64,000 bases of DNA from assembly GCF_900115465.1 (NCBI RefSeq), contig NZ_FOWN01000005.1:69615-133614 (forward strand), in the 5' to 3' direction. The DNA is from Halolactibacillus alkaliphilus (GTDB lineage Bacteria; Bacillota; Bacilli; Bacillales; Amphibacillaceae). The notes under the pieces are model-generated. The model was not told where the DNA came from, made no database searches, and worked only from the letters and a program-made list of their open reading frames with translations. A program made the position numbers and the translations under genes. Below, in pieces: positions 11,115 to 20,947 of the stretch (position 1 is its first letter; every line of letters starts with the position of its first letter).

Positions 11115-13403
11115 ATGATTAAAAAGAACCGTATCATTGGCTTTTTTATTGTCCTAGTGACATTAATTGCCGTGATTTCAACAACTGTATTTAATATTGC
11201 GAGTGATGTAAAGTTAGGCCTTGATTTGCAAGGCGGCGTCGAGATTTTGTATGATGTCGAAGCTTTAGATGATGAACAAGAAGTGACACCAGCCATGCTG
11301 GATGCTACTGTAGAATCCTTGCGTCAACGTGTTGATGTTTTAGGGGTAAGTGAACCGAGTTTTACGATTGAAGAACCAAATCGCGTCAGGGTTCAATTAG
11401 CTGGGATTCAAAATGAAGATGACGCACGGGAAATCTTACAAACGACAGCACAACTGTCTTTTAGAAATGCTGAAGACGAGGTTATGCTCTCAGGTGCTGA
11501 CCTTGTTGAAGGAGGCGCACGCCAAGATTTTGATTCAAATACTAACCAGCCTATTGTAACGCTCCAATTGAAAGATGGTGCGCAATTTGGTAACATTACG
11601 CGGACCATTTTAGAAGATAATACATTACAAAATGTTTTGGTCATTTGGCTTGATTATGAAGAAGGCGACCAATATATAGAAGAATTTAGAAAAGAACCTT
11701 TTTACACTGGGGAAGATCGATTAGAAGGAGAGCCTAAATACATTTCGGCACCTTCTATTAGAAATGTGATTAATTCTGCTCAAGTGCAAATTGATGGCAA
11801 CTTCTCAGTTGATGAAGCAAAACAGTTAGCGGACCTCTTAAATGCAGGTTCATTACCGGTTGATTTAACAGAAGTCTATACTACATCTGTTTCAGCACAA
11901 TTTGGCGTGGATGCATTAAATCAAACACTGTTTGCTGGGGCATTAGGCATACTGTTTATTTTTATCTTTATGCTCGCTATTTATCGTTTTGGTGGTGTCA
12001 TTACCGTTATTACACTCAGTCTTTATATATACTTAGTCGTTTTAGTATTTGAGTTAATGAATGGGGTACTGACTTTACCAGGAATTGCTGCCCTTATTTT
12101 AGGGGTTGGTATGGCTGTGGATGCGAATATTATAACTTTTGAACGGATGAAGGAAGAGTTGCGTGAAGGGAAGTCGATGATTGCTTCATTTGAATCGGCT
12201 AATAAAAATTCATTATCAACTATTCTTGATGCGAACATTACAACACTTATCGCAGCAACAGTGCTATTTATATACGGGACTAGCTCAGTAAAAGGTTTTG
12301 CAACATTACTCATTGTAAGTATCGTACTTAGTTTTATTACGACCGTCTTTATTTCACGCTTCTTAATGGGGCTATGGATTAAGAGTCGTACCTTAGATAA
12401 AAGACCACATTGGATTGGTGTTAAAAAAGAGCAAATACGTTCACTTAGTGATACAACGGAAGAAGAACCTAAGTTCTTTGGTAAACGCATTGATTTTGTT
12501 CAGCACCGGAAGAAGTATTTTATCGCAAGCGGTGCACTCATCGTTGTTGGAATTATATCGATGTTGATTGCCGGGCTTAACTTAAGTATTGATTTTACAA
12601 GTGGGACGCGTATTGAAGTAAACACAGTCGAGAGTATTTCTGAAGAAGCTGTGTTTGACCACTTTGAGCAATTTGATTATGAACCGGATACAGTTACTTT
12701 TGCTGGAGATAATAATGAAGTAGTTGTCATTCGTTTAAGTGATCAATTAAGTCAAGAAGAAGTCGCGGAAGTACGCAGTTACTTTAATGAACTATATGAT
12801 ACAGAAGCGAGTATTAGTACAGTAAGTCCAGTTGTAGGTCAACAATTAGCTCGTAATGCGATGATTGCCGTGGCTATTGCATCTGTCTTTATTGTGATTT
12901 ATGTGACCATTCGTTTTGAAATTAACTTTGCTATTGCAGCAATTATCGCTCTACTTCACGATGCCTTTTTCATTCTTGCTGTTTTCAGTTTAACGCAAGT
13001 AGAATTTAATGTGACGATTGTAGCGGCTATCTTAACCATTGTTGGTTATTCAATTAACGATACGATTGTAAACTTTGATCGAATCAGAGAAAATGTGAGA
13101 AAGAAAAAAACTATTCGTTCATATGATCAACTAGCACGTGTCGTCAATGATAGTTTAATTCAAACATTGGTGAGAAGTATTAATACCGTTGTGACGGTTA
13201 TTGTAGCAGCCATCTTTTTATGGATATTTGGTGCGCCTGCCATTACTAATTTCTCCTTTGCTTTAGTGATAGGCTTATTTGCAGGGATGTATTCATCTAA
13301 CTTTATCGCAGCTCAACTTTGGCTTGTCTTTCGTGGGCGAAACATTAAAGAAAAACCGATTGTGTTTGTAGAAAAAAAACGCAATGATGGTCCTCAAGTC
13401 TAA
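11115..13403 (+). CDS. secDF: Protein translocase SecDF (fused SecD and SecF)
   Basis: Proton-motive-force-driven chaperone of Sec export, with SecD and SecF joined in one chain (762 residues) as in B. subtilis. The SecD half (about 1-430) has a first membrane helix, the signature VKLGLDLQGGVEILYDVE, a large extracytoplasmic domain and five further helices, including GVGMAVDANIITFERMKEE. The SecF half (about 455-750) has its own first helix, LSIDFTSGTRIEV, and the helix block with VGYSINDTIVNFDRIRENV. The functional Asp residues in VDANI and NDTIVNFDR are present. GAGAGGAAA precedes ATG 11115. Its partner YajC is upstream. Confidence 0.96.
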   Translation: MIKKNRIIGFFIVLVTLIAVISTTVFNIASDVKLGLDLQGGVEILYDVEALDDEQEVTPAMLDATVESLRQRVDVLGVSEPSFTIEEPNRVRVQLAGIQNEDDAREILQTTAQLSFRNAEDEVMLSGADLVEGGARQDFDSNTNQPIVTLQLKDGAQFGNITRTILEDNTLQNVLVIWLDYEEGDQYIEEFRKEPFYTGEDRLEGEPKYISAPSIRNVINSAQVQIDGNFSVDEAKQLADLLNAGSLPVDLTEVYTTSVSAQFGVDALNQTLFAGALGILFIFIFMLAIYRFGGVITVITLSLYIYLVVLVFELMNGVLTLPGIAALILGVGMAVDANIITFERMKEELREGKSMIASFESANKNSLSTILDANITTLIAATVLFIYGTSSVKGFATLLIVSIVLSFITTVFISRFLMGLWIKSRTLDKRPHWIGVKKEQIRSLSDTTEEEPKFFGKRIDFVQHRKKYFIASGALIVVGIISMLIAGLNLSIDFTSGTRIEVNTVESISEEAVFDHFEQFDYEPDTVTFAGDNNEVVVIRLSDQLSQEEVAEVRSYFNELYDTEASISTVSPVVGQQLARNAMIAVAIASVFIVIYVTIRFEINFAIAAIIALLHDAFFILAVFSLTQVEFNVTIVAAILTIVGYSINDTIVNFDRIRENVRKKKTIRSYDQLARVVNDSLIQTLVRSINTVVTVIVAAIFLWIFGAPAITNFSFALVIGLFAGMYSSNFIAAQLWLVFRGRNIKEKPIVFVEKKRNDGPQV

Positions 13404-13474
13404 CACGTGTGTTTAAATCATTCCTATTAGTGGTAAATAAAAGTAGCACTAATATAAGTAAATGAGGTGAAGTG

Positions 13475-13795
13475 ATGAAAGGACAAACTTATGTAATTGC
13501 CGCTCTTGTTTTTGCACTAATCGTCGCAACGTTTGCGGTCATTAATGTTGACCCAGTTGAAGTGAATTATTTGTTTTTTACAAGTGAATCACCGCTTATA
13601 CTTGTTATTTTAGTTTCTACCTTGTTAGGTGGCTTGATTACGAGTGGATTTGGTATCGCGCATTTAATTGGAGCAAAGAAAAAAATTCGTCAATTAGAGT
13701 CTGAAAATAAACAACTAAGAGCAGCTGCTGCCGTTAATTTTGAATCGGAAGAGGAAGAAGCTCAAGTAGAAGTTATCGATTCTGAAAATAATTAA
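13475..13795 (+). CDS. lapA: LapA-family (DUF1049) membrane protein
   Basis: Short protein of 106 residues with two membrane helices (about 5-23 and 42-64). A cytosolic coiled-coil tail follows (KKIRQLESENKQLRAAAAV) and the end is very acidic. This is the lipopolysaccharide-assembly-A domain layout; in Gram-positives (YrvD) the role is not well defined. ATG 13475 follows AATGAGGTGA; the GTG one codon earlier overlaps that site. Lies between secDF and recJ as yrvD does in B. subtilis. Confidence 0.82.
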   Translation: MKGQTYVIAALVFALIVATFAVINVDPVEVNYLFFTSESPLILVILVSTLLGGLITSGFGIAHLIGAKKKIRQLESENKQLRAAAAVNFESEEEEAQVEVIDSENN

Positions 13796-13805
13796 TCAAC
13801 ATGAA

Positions 13806-13848
13806 TTGAACCCCCTGACCATGTCTAGTATAATAGATGGGTCAGGGG
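13806..13848 (+). promoter_or_regulatory. recJ promoter embedded in an RBS-masking hairpin
   Basis: A SigA-type promoter TTGAAC (13806-13811), 17 bases, TATAAT (13829-13834) sits inside an inverted repeat, CCCCTGACC (13812-13820) and GGTCAGGGG (13840-13848). The -10 lies in the hairpin loop and the right arm carries the AGGGG of the recJ ribosome site (start 13856). RNA made from this promoter would begin near 13841 and lack the left arm, whereas read-through RNA from lapA would have both arms. Confidence 0.65.
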
Positions 13849-13855
13849 TGAATTT

Positions 13856-16159
13856 ATGTTAGAGAGTAAAATGAAATGGATGTTTGATTCATTAGAACCT
13901 GTCAATGAATTAGATGCGATTATTGAAGGTTTATTAGAACAACGGGGATTAACTACAGCGCAAGAAAAGCAAGCATTTCTATATCCTCAAGTTGAAGATT
14001 TGATAGATCCTGCTCATTTAGCCGATATTGACAAAGCTAAGACGCGGATTTTAAGAGCGATTGATAACAATGAACAGATTATGATACTTGGTGATTACGA
14101 CGCTGATGGTGTAACATCAACGACACTTATGTTAGAAACACTTAGAGAGCTCGGAGCGATGTGTGATTGTTATATACCGAATCGTTTTACTGAGGGGTAT
14201 GGACCAAATCCGACAGCAATGAGACAAATTAAGCAAGATGGCTTTGATTTAGTAATTACAGTAGATACGGGAATTGCGGCATTTGAGTCGATTGATGTGG
14301 CAAATGAGATTGGTCTTGACGTGATCATTACTGATCACCATGAGGTACAAGAGACACTTCCTGCAGCATATGCTATTATTCATCCTAAAATATCAGAGGA
14401 TTATTCGTTTAAAGCTCTTGCGGGTGTTGGCGTTGCCTTTAAGTTAAGTCAATACTTGCTAGGCTATTTACCTGAAAAGTTTTTAGATTTAGTGGTAATT
14501 GGAACAATCAGTGATCTCGTCCCTTTGGTGGGCGAAAATCGTGTATTAGTGACACTGGGCTTAAAGCAATTACAGCAAACAAAAAGACCGGGACTCGTTG
14601 CGTTAAAACACATTGCTGGTATTAAAGATGATGTGGATGAAGAAGATATTGGTTTTGGTATCGGTCCAAGATTGAATGCTGTTGGCCGTCTTGGAAGTGC
14701 TATGCCAGCTGTGAAGTTATTGATATCAGAAGACCTAGAAGAAGCGAATCAATTAGCACAGATGATTCATGATATGAATACGGAAAGACAAGAGATTGTC
14801 AAAGAGATAGCCAAAGAAGCAATAGCACTCGTTGAAGCGAATCCGGATGAACATCGTCATGTCATAGTCGTAGCAAAAGAAGATTGGAACGAGGGTGTTT
14901 TAGGTATTGTTGCTAGTCGGCTTGTAAGGGAATACCAGCGACCCGTTTTATGTCTTGCGATAAAACCTGAACAAGGTATTGCAAAAGGATCGGCAAGAAG
15001 CATTGATGCGTATAATTTGTTTGAACACGGCATGTCAGTCAGAGAGTTATTCGTTCATTTTGGAGGTCACGCACAGGCGGCAGGAATGACTGTTGAACTT
15101 GGTAAATTACCTTACTTACGTTCGGCATTAAATAAAATTGCTGAAGAGACATTATCCGAAGAAGATTTTAAAGAACATAAACAAATAGATTTAGCCGTCG
15201 ATGTAAGCCAGTTAACCCTCGAATTAGTAAGTCAGTTGAATCGTTTGGCGCCTTTTGGTATGGCAAACCCTAAACCGCTCTTCTACTTAAAAGGTGTTCC
15301 TAAAGATATCCGAAAAATTGGTGCTGATCAAACACACCTGAAATTCAGTCTCGAACAGAATAAATTTCAAGTGAATGTGATTGGTTTTGGTTTCGGTGAA
15401 GATTATTTTCATCTCAATCAAAACCAAACAATCGAAGTAATTGGTTATTTATCTATAAATGAATGGAACAATGTGCGTTCTGTTCAATTAATGCTTGAAG
15501 ATCGAAAAATATCTACCCAACAATTGTTTGATTTTCGGGGGCGGAAATTTTGGTACAAGGATGTACTTCCACATTTAACTGGTGATAGTTCAATCGTGCA
15601 TTTTACTCAGCCGTTTGAACACAATGGGATTAAAAGTGATCATGTGGTCGATGTTATCAATCAAGCATACCCAGTTCGTAATCTGATTGTGACCGATTTG
15701 CCTGAATCGATGAATAGTTTCGTTACATTAGTTAAAACATTAAAACCCGATAATCTTTACTTGTGTTATCAGGCACCGTTAGATTCTATGCAAATGATGC
15801 CTTCACGTGATGACTTTAAGTGGTTATATGCGTTTATTTTAAAACAGCAACAGTTTTATCTAGAAAGAGACGCGACACGAGTAGCGGAACATAAAGGCTG
15901 GAAACATAATAAAATTAAATTCATGATTGACGTGTTTTCTGAGCTAGAATTTGTTAAAATAACGGATGGGGTTCTCATACCTCATTCAGCGGTAAAAAAA
16001 CAACCACTTGAAACAGCTGATGTCTATAAAAAACAACAAGTAAAAACTGACATTGAATCGTTGTTATATTATTCAAGTTATCAAGAGTTAATGACGTGGT
16101 TACTTACCGCATTAGAGTCGGAAGACTCATTAGAGGAGGAAAAAATACATGGATTATAA
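13856..16159 (+). CDS. recJ: Single-stranded-DNA-specific exonuclease RecJ
   Basis: 5'-3' ssDNA exonuclease of the DHH family, used in recombination and base-excision repair. The DHH motifs are present: [13 protein letters not shown] (near residue 80), VDTGIA, ITDHHEV (near 160), and GTISDLVPL. The DHHA1 domain carries [13 protein letters not shown] (near 402). OB and Firmicute-specific C-terminal domains extend it to 767 residues, the usual length in Bacillus. The start ATG 13856 gives MLESKMKW, close to the B. subtilis beginning. It overlaps apt by 11 bases. Confidence 0.95.
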   Translation: MLESKMKWMFDSLEPVNELDAIIEGLLEQRGLTTAQEKQAFLYPQVEDLIDPAHLADIDKAKTRILRAIDNNEQIMILGDYDADGVTSTTLMLETLRELGAMCDCYIPNRFTEGYGPNPTAMRQIKQDGFDLVITVDTGIAAFESIDVANEIGLDVIITDHHEVQETLPAAYAIIHPKISEDYSFKALAGVGVAFKLSQYLLGYLPEKFLDLVVIGTISDLVPLVGENRVLVTLGLKQLQQTKRPGLVALKHIAGIKDDVDEEDIGFGIGPRLNAVGRLGSAMPAVKLLISEDLEEANQLAQMIHDMNTERQEIVKEIAKEAIALVEANPDEHRHVIVVAKEDWNEGVLGIVASRLVREYQRPVLCLAIKPEQGIAKGSARSIDAYNLFEHGMSVRELFVHFGGHAQAAGMTVELGKLPYLRSALNKIAEETLSEEDFKEHKQIDLAVDVSQLTLELVSQLNRLAPFGMANPKPLFYLKGVPKDIRKIGADQTHLKFSLEQNKFQVNVIGFGFGEDYFHLNQNQTIEVIGYLSINEWNNVRSVQLMLEDRKISTQQLFDFRGRKFWYKDVLPHLTGDSSIVHFTQPFEHNGIKSDHVVDVINQAYPVRNLIVTDLPESMNSFVTLVKTLKPDNLYLCYQAPLDSMQMMPSRDDFKWLYAFILKQQQFYLERDATRVAEHKGWKHNKIKFMIDVFSELEFVKITDGVLIPHSAVKKQPLETADVYKKQQVKTDIESLLYYSSYQELMTWLLTALESEDSLEEEKIHGL

Positions 16160-16664
16160 AAAACATATTGCCTTAGTAGAAGATTGGCCGAAAGAAGGGG
16201 TACAATTTAAAGATATTACTCCGCTTATGGATAATGGCCCCGCTTATAAAAAGGCGGTTGATGAGATTGTTGCGTATGCGAAAGAACGTAACGTTGATAT
16301 TGTTGTTGGACCAGAAGCGAGAGGGTTTATTGTAGGATGTCCCGTATCATACGCACTCGAAATTGGTTTTGCGCCTGTACGTAAAGAAGGTAAACTACCT
16401 CGAGAAGTGATTAAAGTAGATTATGGTTTAGAGTATGGAAAAGATGTGTTAACGATTCATAAAGATGCTATTAAACCTGGTCAACGGGTGTTGATTACGG
16501 ATGATTTATTAGCGACTGGCGGCACAATAGAAGCTACAATTAAACTTGTAGAAGAACTCGGTGGAATTGTCGTTGGGTGTGCCTTTTTAATTGAACTAGA
16601 CTATTTAAATGGTCGAGAAAAGTTGGAAGGTTATGATGTTTTAACATTGATGCATTACGAGTAA
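16149..16664 (+). CDS. apt: Adenine phosphoribosyltransferase
   Basis: Salvages adenine to AMP with PRPP. The PRPP-binding signature [16 protein letters not shown] lies near residue 115, the N-terminal [18 protein letters not shown] is typical of Apt, and the hood sequence VGPEARGF is intact. 171 residues is normal. ATG 16149 lies inside the 3' end of recJ and follows GAGGAGG, so the two are translationally coupled. Same order recJ-apt-rel as in B. subtilis. A terminator follows at once, separating it from rel. Confidence 0.95.
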   Translation: MDYKKHIALVEDWPKEGVQFKDITPLMDNGPAYKKAVDEIVAYAKERNVDIVVGPEARGFIVGCPVSYALEIGFAPVRKEGKLPREVIKVDYGLEYGKDVLTIHKDAIKPGQRVLITDDLLATGGTIEATIKLVEELGGIVVGCAFLIELDYLNGREKLEGYDVLTLMHYE

Positions 16665-16669
16665 AATGG

Positions 16670-16692
16670 ACGCGCCTTTTGGCGCGTTTTTT
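16670..16692 (+). terminator. Rho-independent terminator after apt
   Basis: Stem ACGCGCC, loop TTTT, GGCGCGT and a T run. Makes rel a separate transcription unit from recJ-apt. Confidence 0.9.
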
Positions 16693-16765
16693 CTGTCATT
16701 CAAAGAGTAAAAGTTATTTACTGGTTGCTTAAAGTTTAATTTTATGGAGAATGAGCTTGCTTTTA

Positions 16766-16793
16766 TTGATAATATCGTAGAAGTTATTATAAA
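16766..16793 (+). promoter_or_regulatory. Probable promoter upstream of the structured rel leader
   Basis: TTGATA (16766-16771), 16 bases, TATAAA (16788-16793). A second -10-like TATGAT is at 16811. Either would put the RNA element at 16855-16980 inside the rel 5' leader. Support is by consensus only. Confidence 0.45.
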
Positions 16794-16854
16794 ATATAAA
16801 GAATACATGTTATGATGGAAAGAAATAATTTAATTATTAGCAAGTGCCTAATGA

Positions 16855-16980
16855 AAATATAAACTCTTGGAACAAGAGGGTTAGCTTGGTCAATTTCGTC
16901 AGCTATCAAAATTGGCGATTACCCAAGAAGCCCCCACTTCAAGCAACCCGTAAGGGTGGTAAGTGGTGGGAGTAGTTCAC
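16855..16980 (+). ncRNA. Omega-RNA-like / IS605 right-end-like structured element without tnpB
   Basis: A compact structured segment in the 5' leader of rel. The hairpins visible are CTCTTG(GAA)CAAGAG at 16864-16878; CTTGG (16885-16889) with CCAAG (16923-16927), enclosing CAATTT/AAATTG (16891-16896 and 16909-16914); and CCCCCACTT (16931-16939) with AAGTGGTGGG (16961-16970), enclosing ACCC/GGGT. The segment ends GTGGGAGTAGTTCAC at 16980. AGAAGCCCCCACTT and GTAGTTCAC are the pattern I know from the 3' end of IS605/IS1341-type elements, where it forms the TnpB guide RNA scaffold (omega RNA, also called IS605-orfB RNA). No tnpB frame is nearby, so this is a stand-alone copy or relic. The left boundary is approximate. 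Confidence 0.6.
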
Positions 16981-17025
16981 ACTCTAAGAATTAAACTTAA
17001 CTGACAAGGGATTAAGGTGATAAAT

Positions 17026-19221
17026 ATGGCCAGGGATTTAGTACTAACTATTGATGAGGTGATTGAAGAAGCCTCACGTTATTTAAATGAAGACGAACTC
17101 GCCTTTATACGTCGCGCATATGATTTCGCTGAAGAGGCGCATAAAGAACAATTTAGACAATCAGGTGAACCATATATCATTCACCCTGTGCAAGTCGCTA
17201 GTATTATTGTGTCTTTAGGTTTAGATAAAGAAACAATTGCAGCAGGTTTTTTACACGATGTAGTGGAAGATACCCCGATTACATTAGAAGAACTAGCTAA
17301 AACATTTGGTGAAGAAGTTGCTATGCTAGTCGATGGCGTGACAAAGCTAGGTAAAATTAAATATAAATCAAAAGAAGCCCAGCAAGCAGAGAACCATCGA
17401 AAAATGTTTGTGGCCATGTCAAAAGATATTCGCGTCATTATGATCAAGCTAGCGGATCGTTTGCATAATATGCGGACGCTTAAACATGTACCTGCAGAGA
17501 AACAGCGTCGCATTGCAAACGAAACGTTGGAAATCTTTGCGCCACTTGCTCATCGGCTAGGTATTTCAACAATTAAATGGGAGTTAGAAGATGCAAGTTT
17601 GCGCTATTTAAATCCACAACAGTATTATCGCATTGTAAATTTAATGAAGCAAAAACGTGAAGAACGAGAGCATTATTTAGATGATGTTATTGGAGAAGTT
17701 AAAAAACAGTTAGATGAAGTGAATATTAAGGCGGAGTTTTCAGGCCGACCAAAGCACTTATATAGTATATATCGTAAGATGGTATTGCAAAACAAACAAT
17801 TCAATGAGATTTATGATTTATTAGCCGTAAGAATCATTGTTGATAGTATTAAAGATTGTTATGCGGTACTGGGCATCATTCATACATGTTGGAAACCAAT
17901 GCCGGGTCGTTTTAAAGATTACATCGCTATGCCTAAACCGAATCTATATCAGTCACTTCATACGACAGTGATTGGGCCGATGGGGTCACCTTTAGAAGTG
18001 CAAATTAGAACGAAAGAAATGCATGAAATTGCCGAATACGGTATTGCTGCTCACTGGGCTTATAAAGAGGGCAAAACTTTAAGCAAAAAAGCAAATTCTG
18101 AAGAGAAGTTAGCATGGTTTAGAGAAATTCTGGAATCACAATCAGACACACATGATGCAGAAGAATTTATGGAATCATTAAAAGTAGAATTGTTTGCTGA
18201 CTTGGTTTATGTCTTTACGCCAAAAGGTGATGTGATAGAATTACCTAAGGGCGCTGTTCCTATTGACTTCGCTTATAAGATTCATACAGAAGTCGGAAAC
18301 CACACAATAGGCGCGCGTGTTAATGGCAAGATGGAACCTCTCGATTACCAACTAAAAAATGGGGATATCATTGAAATGATGACATCTAAACATTCCTATG
18401 GACCATCACGAGATTGGCTAAAGATGACAACAACGTCACAAGCTAAAAATAAAATCAAACAATTCTTTAAAAAACAACAGCGTGAAGAGAATGTTGTGAA
18501 AGGCCGAGAATTAGTTGACCGGGAAGTACGCGCTACCGGATATGAGCCTAAAGAAGTTCTAACTCAGGACAATTTACAAAAGGTAGCGGACCGATTTAAT
18601 TTTATTAGCATTGAGGATATGTATGCGGCGGTAGGTTACCAAGGAATTAATGCCACCCAAATTGCGACCCGCTTAACAGATAAATTCCGTAAAAAAGAAG
18701 ACAAGCAAGAATTACAAGAAAGTATTGAAAAGGTACAGCAAAAACAAAGAGCGAAGCCAGCAAAGTCAAAAGCGTCAGGTGTTAAGGTTGAAGGTGTAGA
18801 TAATTTACTTGTTCGTTTAGCAAAATGTTGTAATCCAGTTCCTGGAGACACGATTGTTGGCATAGTTACAAAGGGTCGTGGTATTTCTGTTCATAGAAAA
18901 GATTGTCCGAATGTGAGCAGTAAGGAAATGCAGGAGAAAGCATTATCTGTAGAATGGGAAAATCACGAGGGAACCACAAAACAATATCATGTTGATATTG
19001 AAATATCAGGTTATGATCGCCGCGGCTTATTAAATGACGTTCTTCATAATATAAATGAGATGGGCACCAACATCATTGCTGTAAGTGGAAAGTCAGATCG
19101 TAATAAGATGGTATTAATTCATTTGACGATTCTTATCCATAATGTTCAACATTTACGTAAGGTCGTTGAGAAATTAAAACAAATAAAAGACGTTTACACC
19201 GTAGAACGGATTGTACAGTAA
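17026..19221 (+). CDS. relA: Bifunctional (p)ppGpp synthetase/hydrolase Rel
   Basis: Makes and degrades the stringent-response alarmone. The domains in order are: HD hydrolase with FLHDVVEDT (near residue 78); synthetase with RDIRV-type and YSIYRKM / GRFKDYIAMPKPNLYQSLH blocks (about 245-310); TGS (VFTPKGDVIELPKGAVPIDFAY region, about 400); a zinc-finger/CC region with KCCNPVPGD (about 600); and a C-terminal ACT domain. 731 residues is full length. ATG 17026 follows AAGGTGAT; the GTG at 17017 belongs to that site. It has an unusually structured leader and precedes dtd by 12 bases. Confidence 0.96.
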   Translation: MARDLVLTIDEVIEEASRYLNEDELAFIRRAYDFAEEAHKEQFRQSGEPYIIHPVQVASIIVSLGLDKETIAAGFLHDVVEDTPITLEELAKTFGEEVAMLVDGVTKLGKIKYKSKEAQQAENHRKMFVAMSKDIRVIMIKLADRLHNMRTLKHVPAEKQRRIANETLEIFAPLAHRLGISTIKWELEDASLRYLNPQQYYRIVNLMKQKREEREHYLDDVIGEVKKQLDEVNIKAEFSGRPKHLYSIYRKMVLQNKQFNEIYDLLAVRIIVDSIKDCYAVLGIIHTCWKPMPGRFKDYIAMPKPNLYQSLHTTVIGPMGSPLEVQIRTKEMHEIAEYGIAAHWAYKEGKTLSKKANSEEKLAWFREILESQSDTHDAEEFMESLKVELFADLVYVFTPKGDVIELPKGAVPIDFAYKIHTEVGNHTIGARVNGKMEPLDYQLKNGDIIEMMTSKHSYGPSRDWLKMTTTSQAKNKIKQFFKKQQREENVVKGRELVDREVRATGYEPKEVLTQDNLQKVADRFNFISIEDMYAAVGYQGINATQIATRLTDKFRKKEDKQELQESIEKVQQKQRAKPAKSKASGVKVEGVDNLLVRLAKCCNPVPGDTIVGIVTKGRGISVHRKDCPNVSSKEMQEKALSVEWENHEGTTKQYHVDIEISGYDRRGLLNDVLHNINEMGTNIIAVSGKSDRNKMVLIHLTILIHNVQHLRKVVEKLKQIKDVYTVERIVQ

Positions 19222-19233
19222 AGGAGTTTTAGT

Positions 19234-19683
19234 TTGAGAGTTATATTACAGCGCAGCAAAAGCGCGCAAGTTATCATTAATGACACTGTGAGTGGAAAAA
19301 TCGATTTTGGCTTCGTATTGCTCGTCGGTATTACGCATGACGATACGGCATCAGATATTGATTATCTTGTGAACAAAATTCCTCACCTACGTATTTTTGA
19401 AGATGAGGATGGAAAAATGAATAATAGTTTAATAGACGTTGGTGGTCAAGTGCTGTCGGTATCGCAATTCACCTTGTATGGAGATACAAAAAAGGGTAGA
19501 CGGCCTAATTTTATGGCTGCAGCAAAGCCGGACTATGCAGAAGAACTATATCATCAGTTTAATGAAAAGTTAGCAGCAACGGGTGTCCATGTAGAAACAG
19601 GAGAGTTTGGAGAAATGATGGATATCTCGTTAATAAATGATGGACCAGTGACATTAATTTTAGATACAGACGAAAGAAAATAA
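19234..19683 (+). CDS. dtd: D-aminoacyl-tRNA deacylase
   Basis: Removes D-amino acids (and glycine from tRNA-Ala) from charged tRNA. The catalytic [15 protein letters not shown] block (near residue 78) and the cross-subunit Gly-cisPro motif in [11 protein letters not shown] (near 138) are both present. 149 residues is standard. The start is TTG at 19234, after AAAGGAG with ideal spacing, giving MRVILQRS as in homologues. Co-transcribed with rel. Confidence 0.95.
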   Translation: MRVILQRSKSAQVIINDTVSGKIDFGFVLLVGITHDDTASDIDYLVNKIPHLRIFEDEDGKMNNSLIDVGGQVLSVSQFTLYGDTKKGRRPNFMAAAKPDYAEELYHQFNEKLAATGVHVETGEFGEMMDISLINDGPVTLILDTDERK

Positions 19684-19725
19684 TCAACGTAACTGACCCA
19701 ACGTTATACATCAGTGTATTGAAAT

Positions 19726-19766
19726 AAAGACGCAAGTAATCTATTCAGGTTACTTGCGTCTTTTTT
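19726..19766 (+). terminator. Rho-independent terminator after rel-dtd
   Basis: Perfect 14-base stem AAAGACGCAAGTAA / TTACTTGCGTCTTT with a 10-base loop and a T run. Confidence 0.92.
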
Positions 19767-19826
19767 GGTATGTTAATGGAATAAAGAAAGGATCGATTGA
19801 TACAACGAGGTTAAATAAAAACTGAA

Positions 19827-19880
19827 TTTACAACTTCTTTACATCCGATTAACGATAGCTTCATATCTATTGGTTATGAT
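19827..19880 (+). promoter_or_regulatory. PhoP box and promoter of the pst operon
   Basis: Four direct repeats with exact 11-base period: TTTACA (19827), TTTACA (19838), TTAACG (19849), TTCATA (19860). This is the PhoP binding pattern of B. subtilis (TTWACA-like repeats, 5-base spacers). A -10 TATGAT follows at 19875-19880, ten bases after the last repeat. Phosphate-starvation control of pstS is the obvious reading. Confidence 0.85.
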
Positions 19881-19940
19881 GAATTTGTGGCAAAGAGATA
19901 TGTCATAAAAAAAGAGATGCCAATAAGGAGGACGAAAGAA

Positions 19941-20930
19941 ATGCTAAAAATGAAAAAGGTATGGATACTGTTTACACTGATTTTAATGTTGGGGGTACTT
20001 GCAGCTTGTGGTAACGACGATGATACTACATCAGAAGAAACAACAGATAATGCTGGAACAGAAACTAACGATACAGCAGAAGAATTATCAGGCAGTGTCG
20101 TTATCGACGGCTCAGGTACAGTTTACCCGTTGATGGCACGTATTGCTGAGGAGTATATGTTAACTGAACAAGAAGGTGTGTCAGTAGAAGTTGCGCGATC
20201 TGGTACAAGTGCCGGATTTAAAAAGTTTTTAGTAGAAGATGGTACAGACTTTAACGATGCTTCACGCCATATTAAAGAAGAAGAACAACAAATGGCAGAT
20301 GACTTAGGTATTGAAGTAAAAGAATTAAAGGTTGCACTTGATGGATTAACTTTCGTCATTCACCCAGATAATGATTGGGCAACAGAGTTAACGCAAGAAG
20401 ATGTAATCAACATTTTCAAAGCAGATAGCGATATTGAAAACTGGTCAGATATTAATCCGGATTTTCCTAGTGAAAAAATCAACACATATGGTCCAAACGA
20501 AAACCACGGAACATATGAGTTCTTCTATGAAAATATATTAGAAAAACAAGATTTAAATGCAGATGTTAACTTACAACAAGATTATTCAACGCTTGTAACG
20601 CTAGTAGGAGAAGATGAAAATGCCATTGGCTTCTTCGGCTTTGGGTACTATGTAAATAACCAAGATCAATTAGGTGTGGTCAGTGTAGACTTTGGTGAAG
20701 GGGCAGTTGAGCCATCGCTAGAGACAATCGCAGAGGATGGCGATTATGCACCGTTTACTCGTCCGGTATTTACTTACTTGAATGTTGATATGGCTAAGGA
20801 CAAAGCACAAGTTAAAGACTTCGCTATCTATCTAATGGAGAATGTAAACACGTTTGCTGGTGAAACTGGTTTTGCACCATTACCAGTAGCTGAAGTAGAA
20901 GCATTGGTAGAGGAATTATCAGGCATTTAA
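19941..20930 (+). CDS. pstS: Phosphate-binding lipoprotein PstS
   Basis: Extracellular, lipid-anchored phosphate receptor of the PstSCAB importer. A lipoprotein signal ends in LGVLAAC (Cys about residue 22), followed by an acidic Thr/Asp/Glu linker suited to a membrane-anchored receptor. The binding-protein core has the phosphate-loop regions IDGSGTVYPL and ARSGTSAGFKKF. 329 residues. ATG 19941 is preferred over an upstream in-frame GTG at 19887, because AATAAGGAGG precedes it and the signal peptide then starts correctly. It is followed by a 14-base hairpin that likely sets PstS above the other subunits. Confidence 0.95.
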   Translation: MLKMKKVWILFTLILMLGVLAACGNDDDTTSEETTDNAGTETNDTAEELSGSVVIDGSGTVYPLMARIAEEYMLTEQEGVSVEVARSGTSAGFKKFLVEDGTDFNDASRHIKEEEQQMADDLGIEVKELKVALDGLTFVIHPDNDWATELTQEDVINIFKADSDIENWSDINPDFPSEKINTYGPNENHGTYEFFYENILEKQDLNADVNLQQDYSTLVTLVGEDENAIGFFGFGYYVNNQDQLGVVSVDFGEGAVEPSLETIAEDGDYAPFTRPVFTYLNVDMAKDKAQVKDFAIYLMENVNTFAGETGFAPLPVAEVEALVEELSGI

Positions 20931-20947
20931 TTTAGATTAATGAAGGT

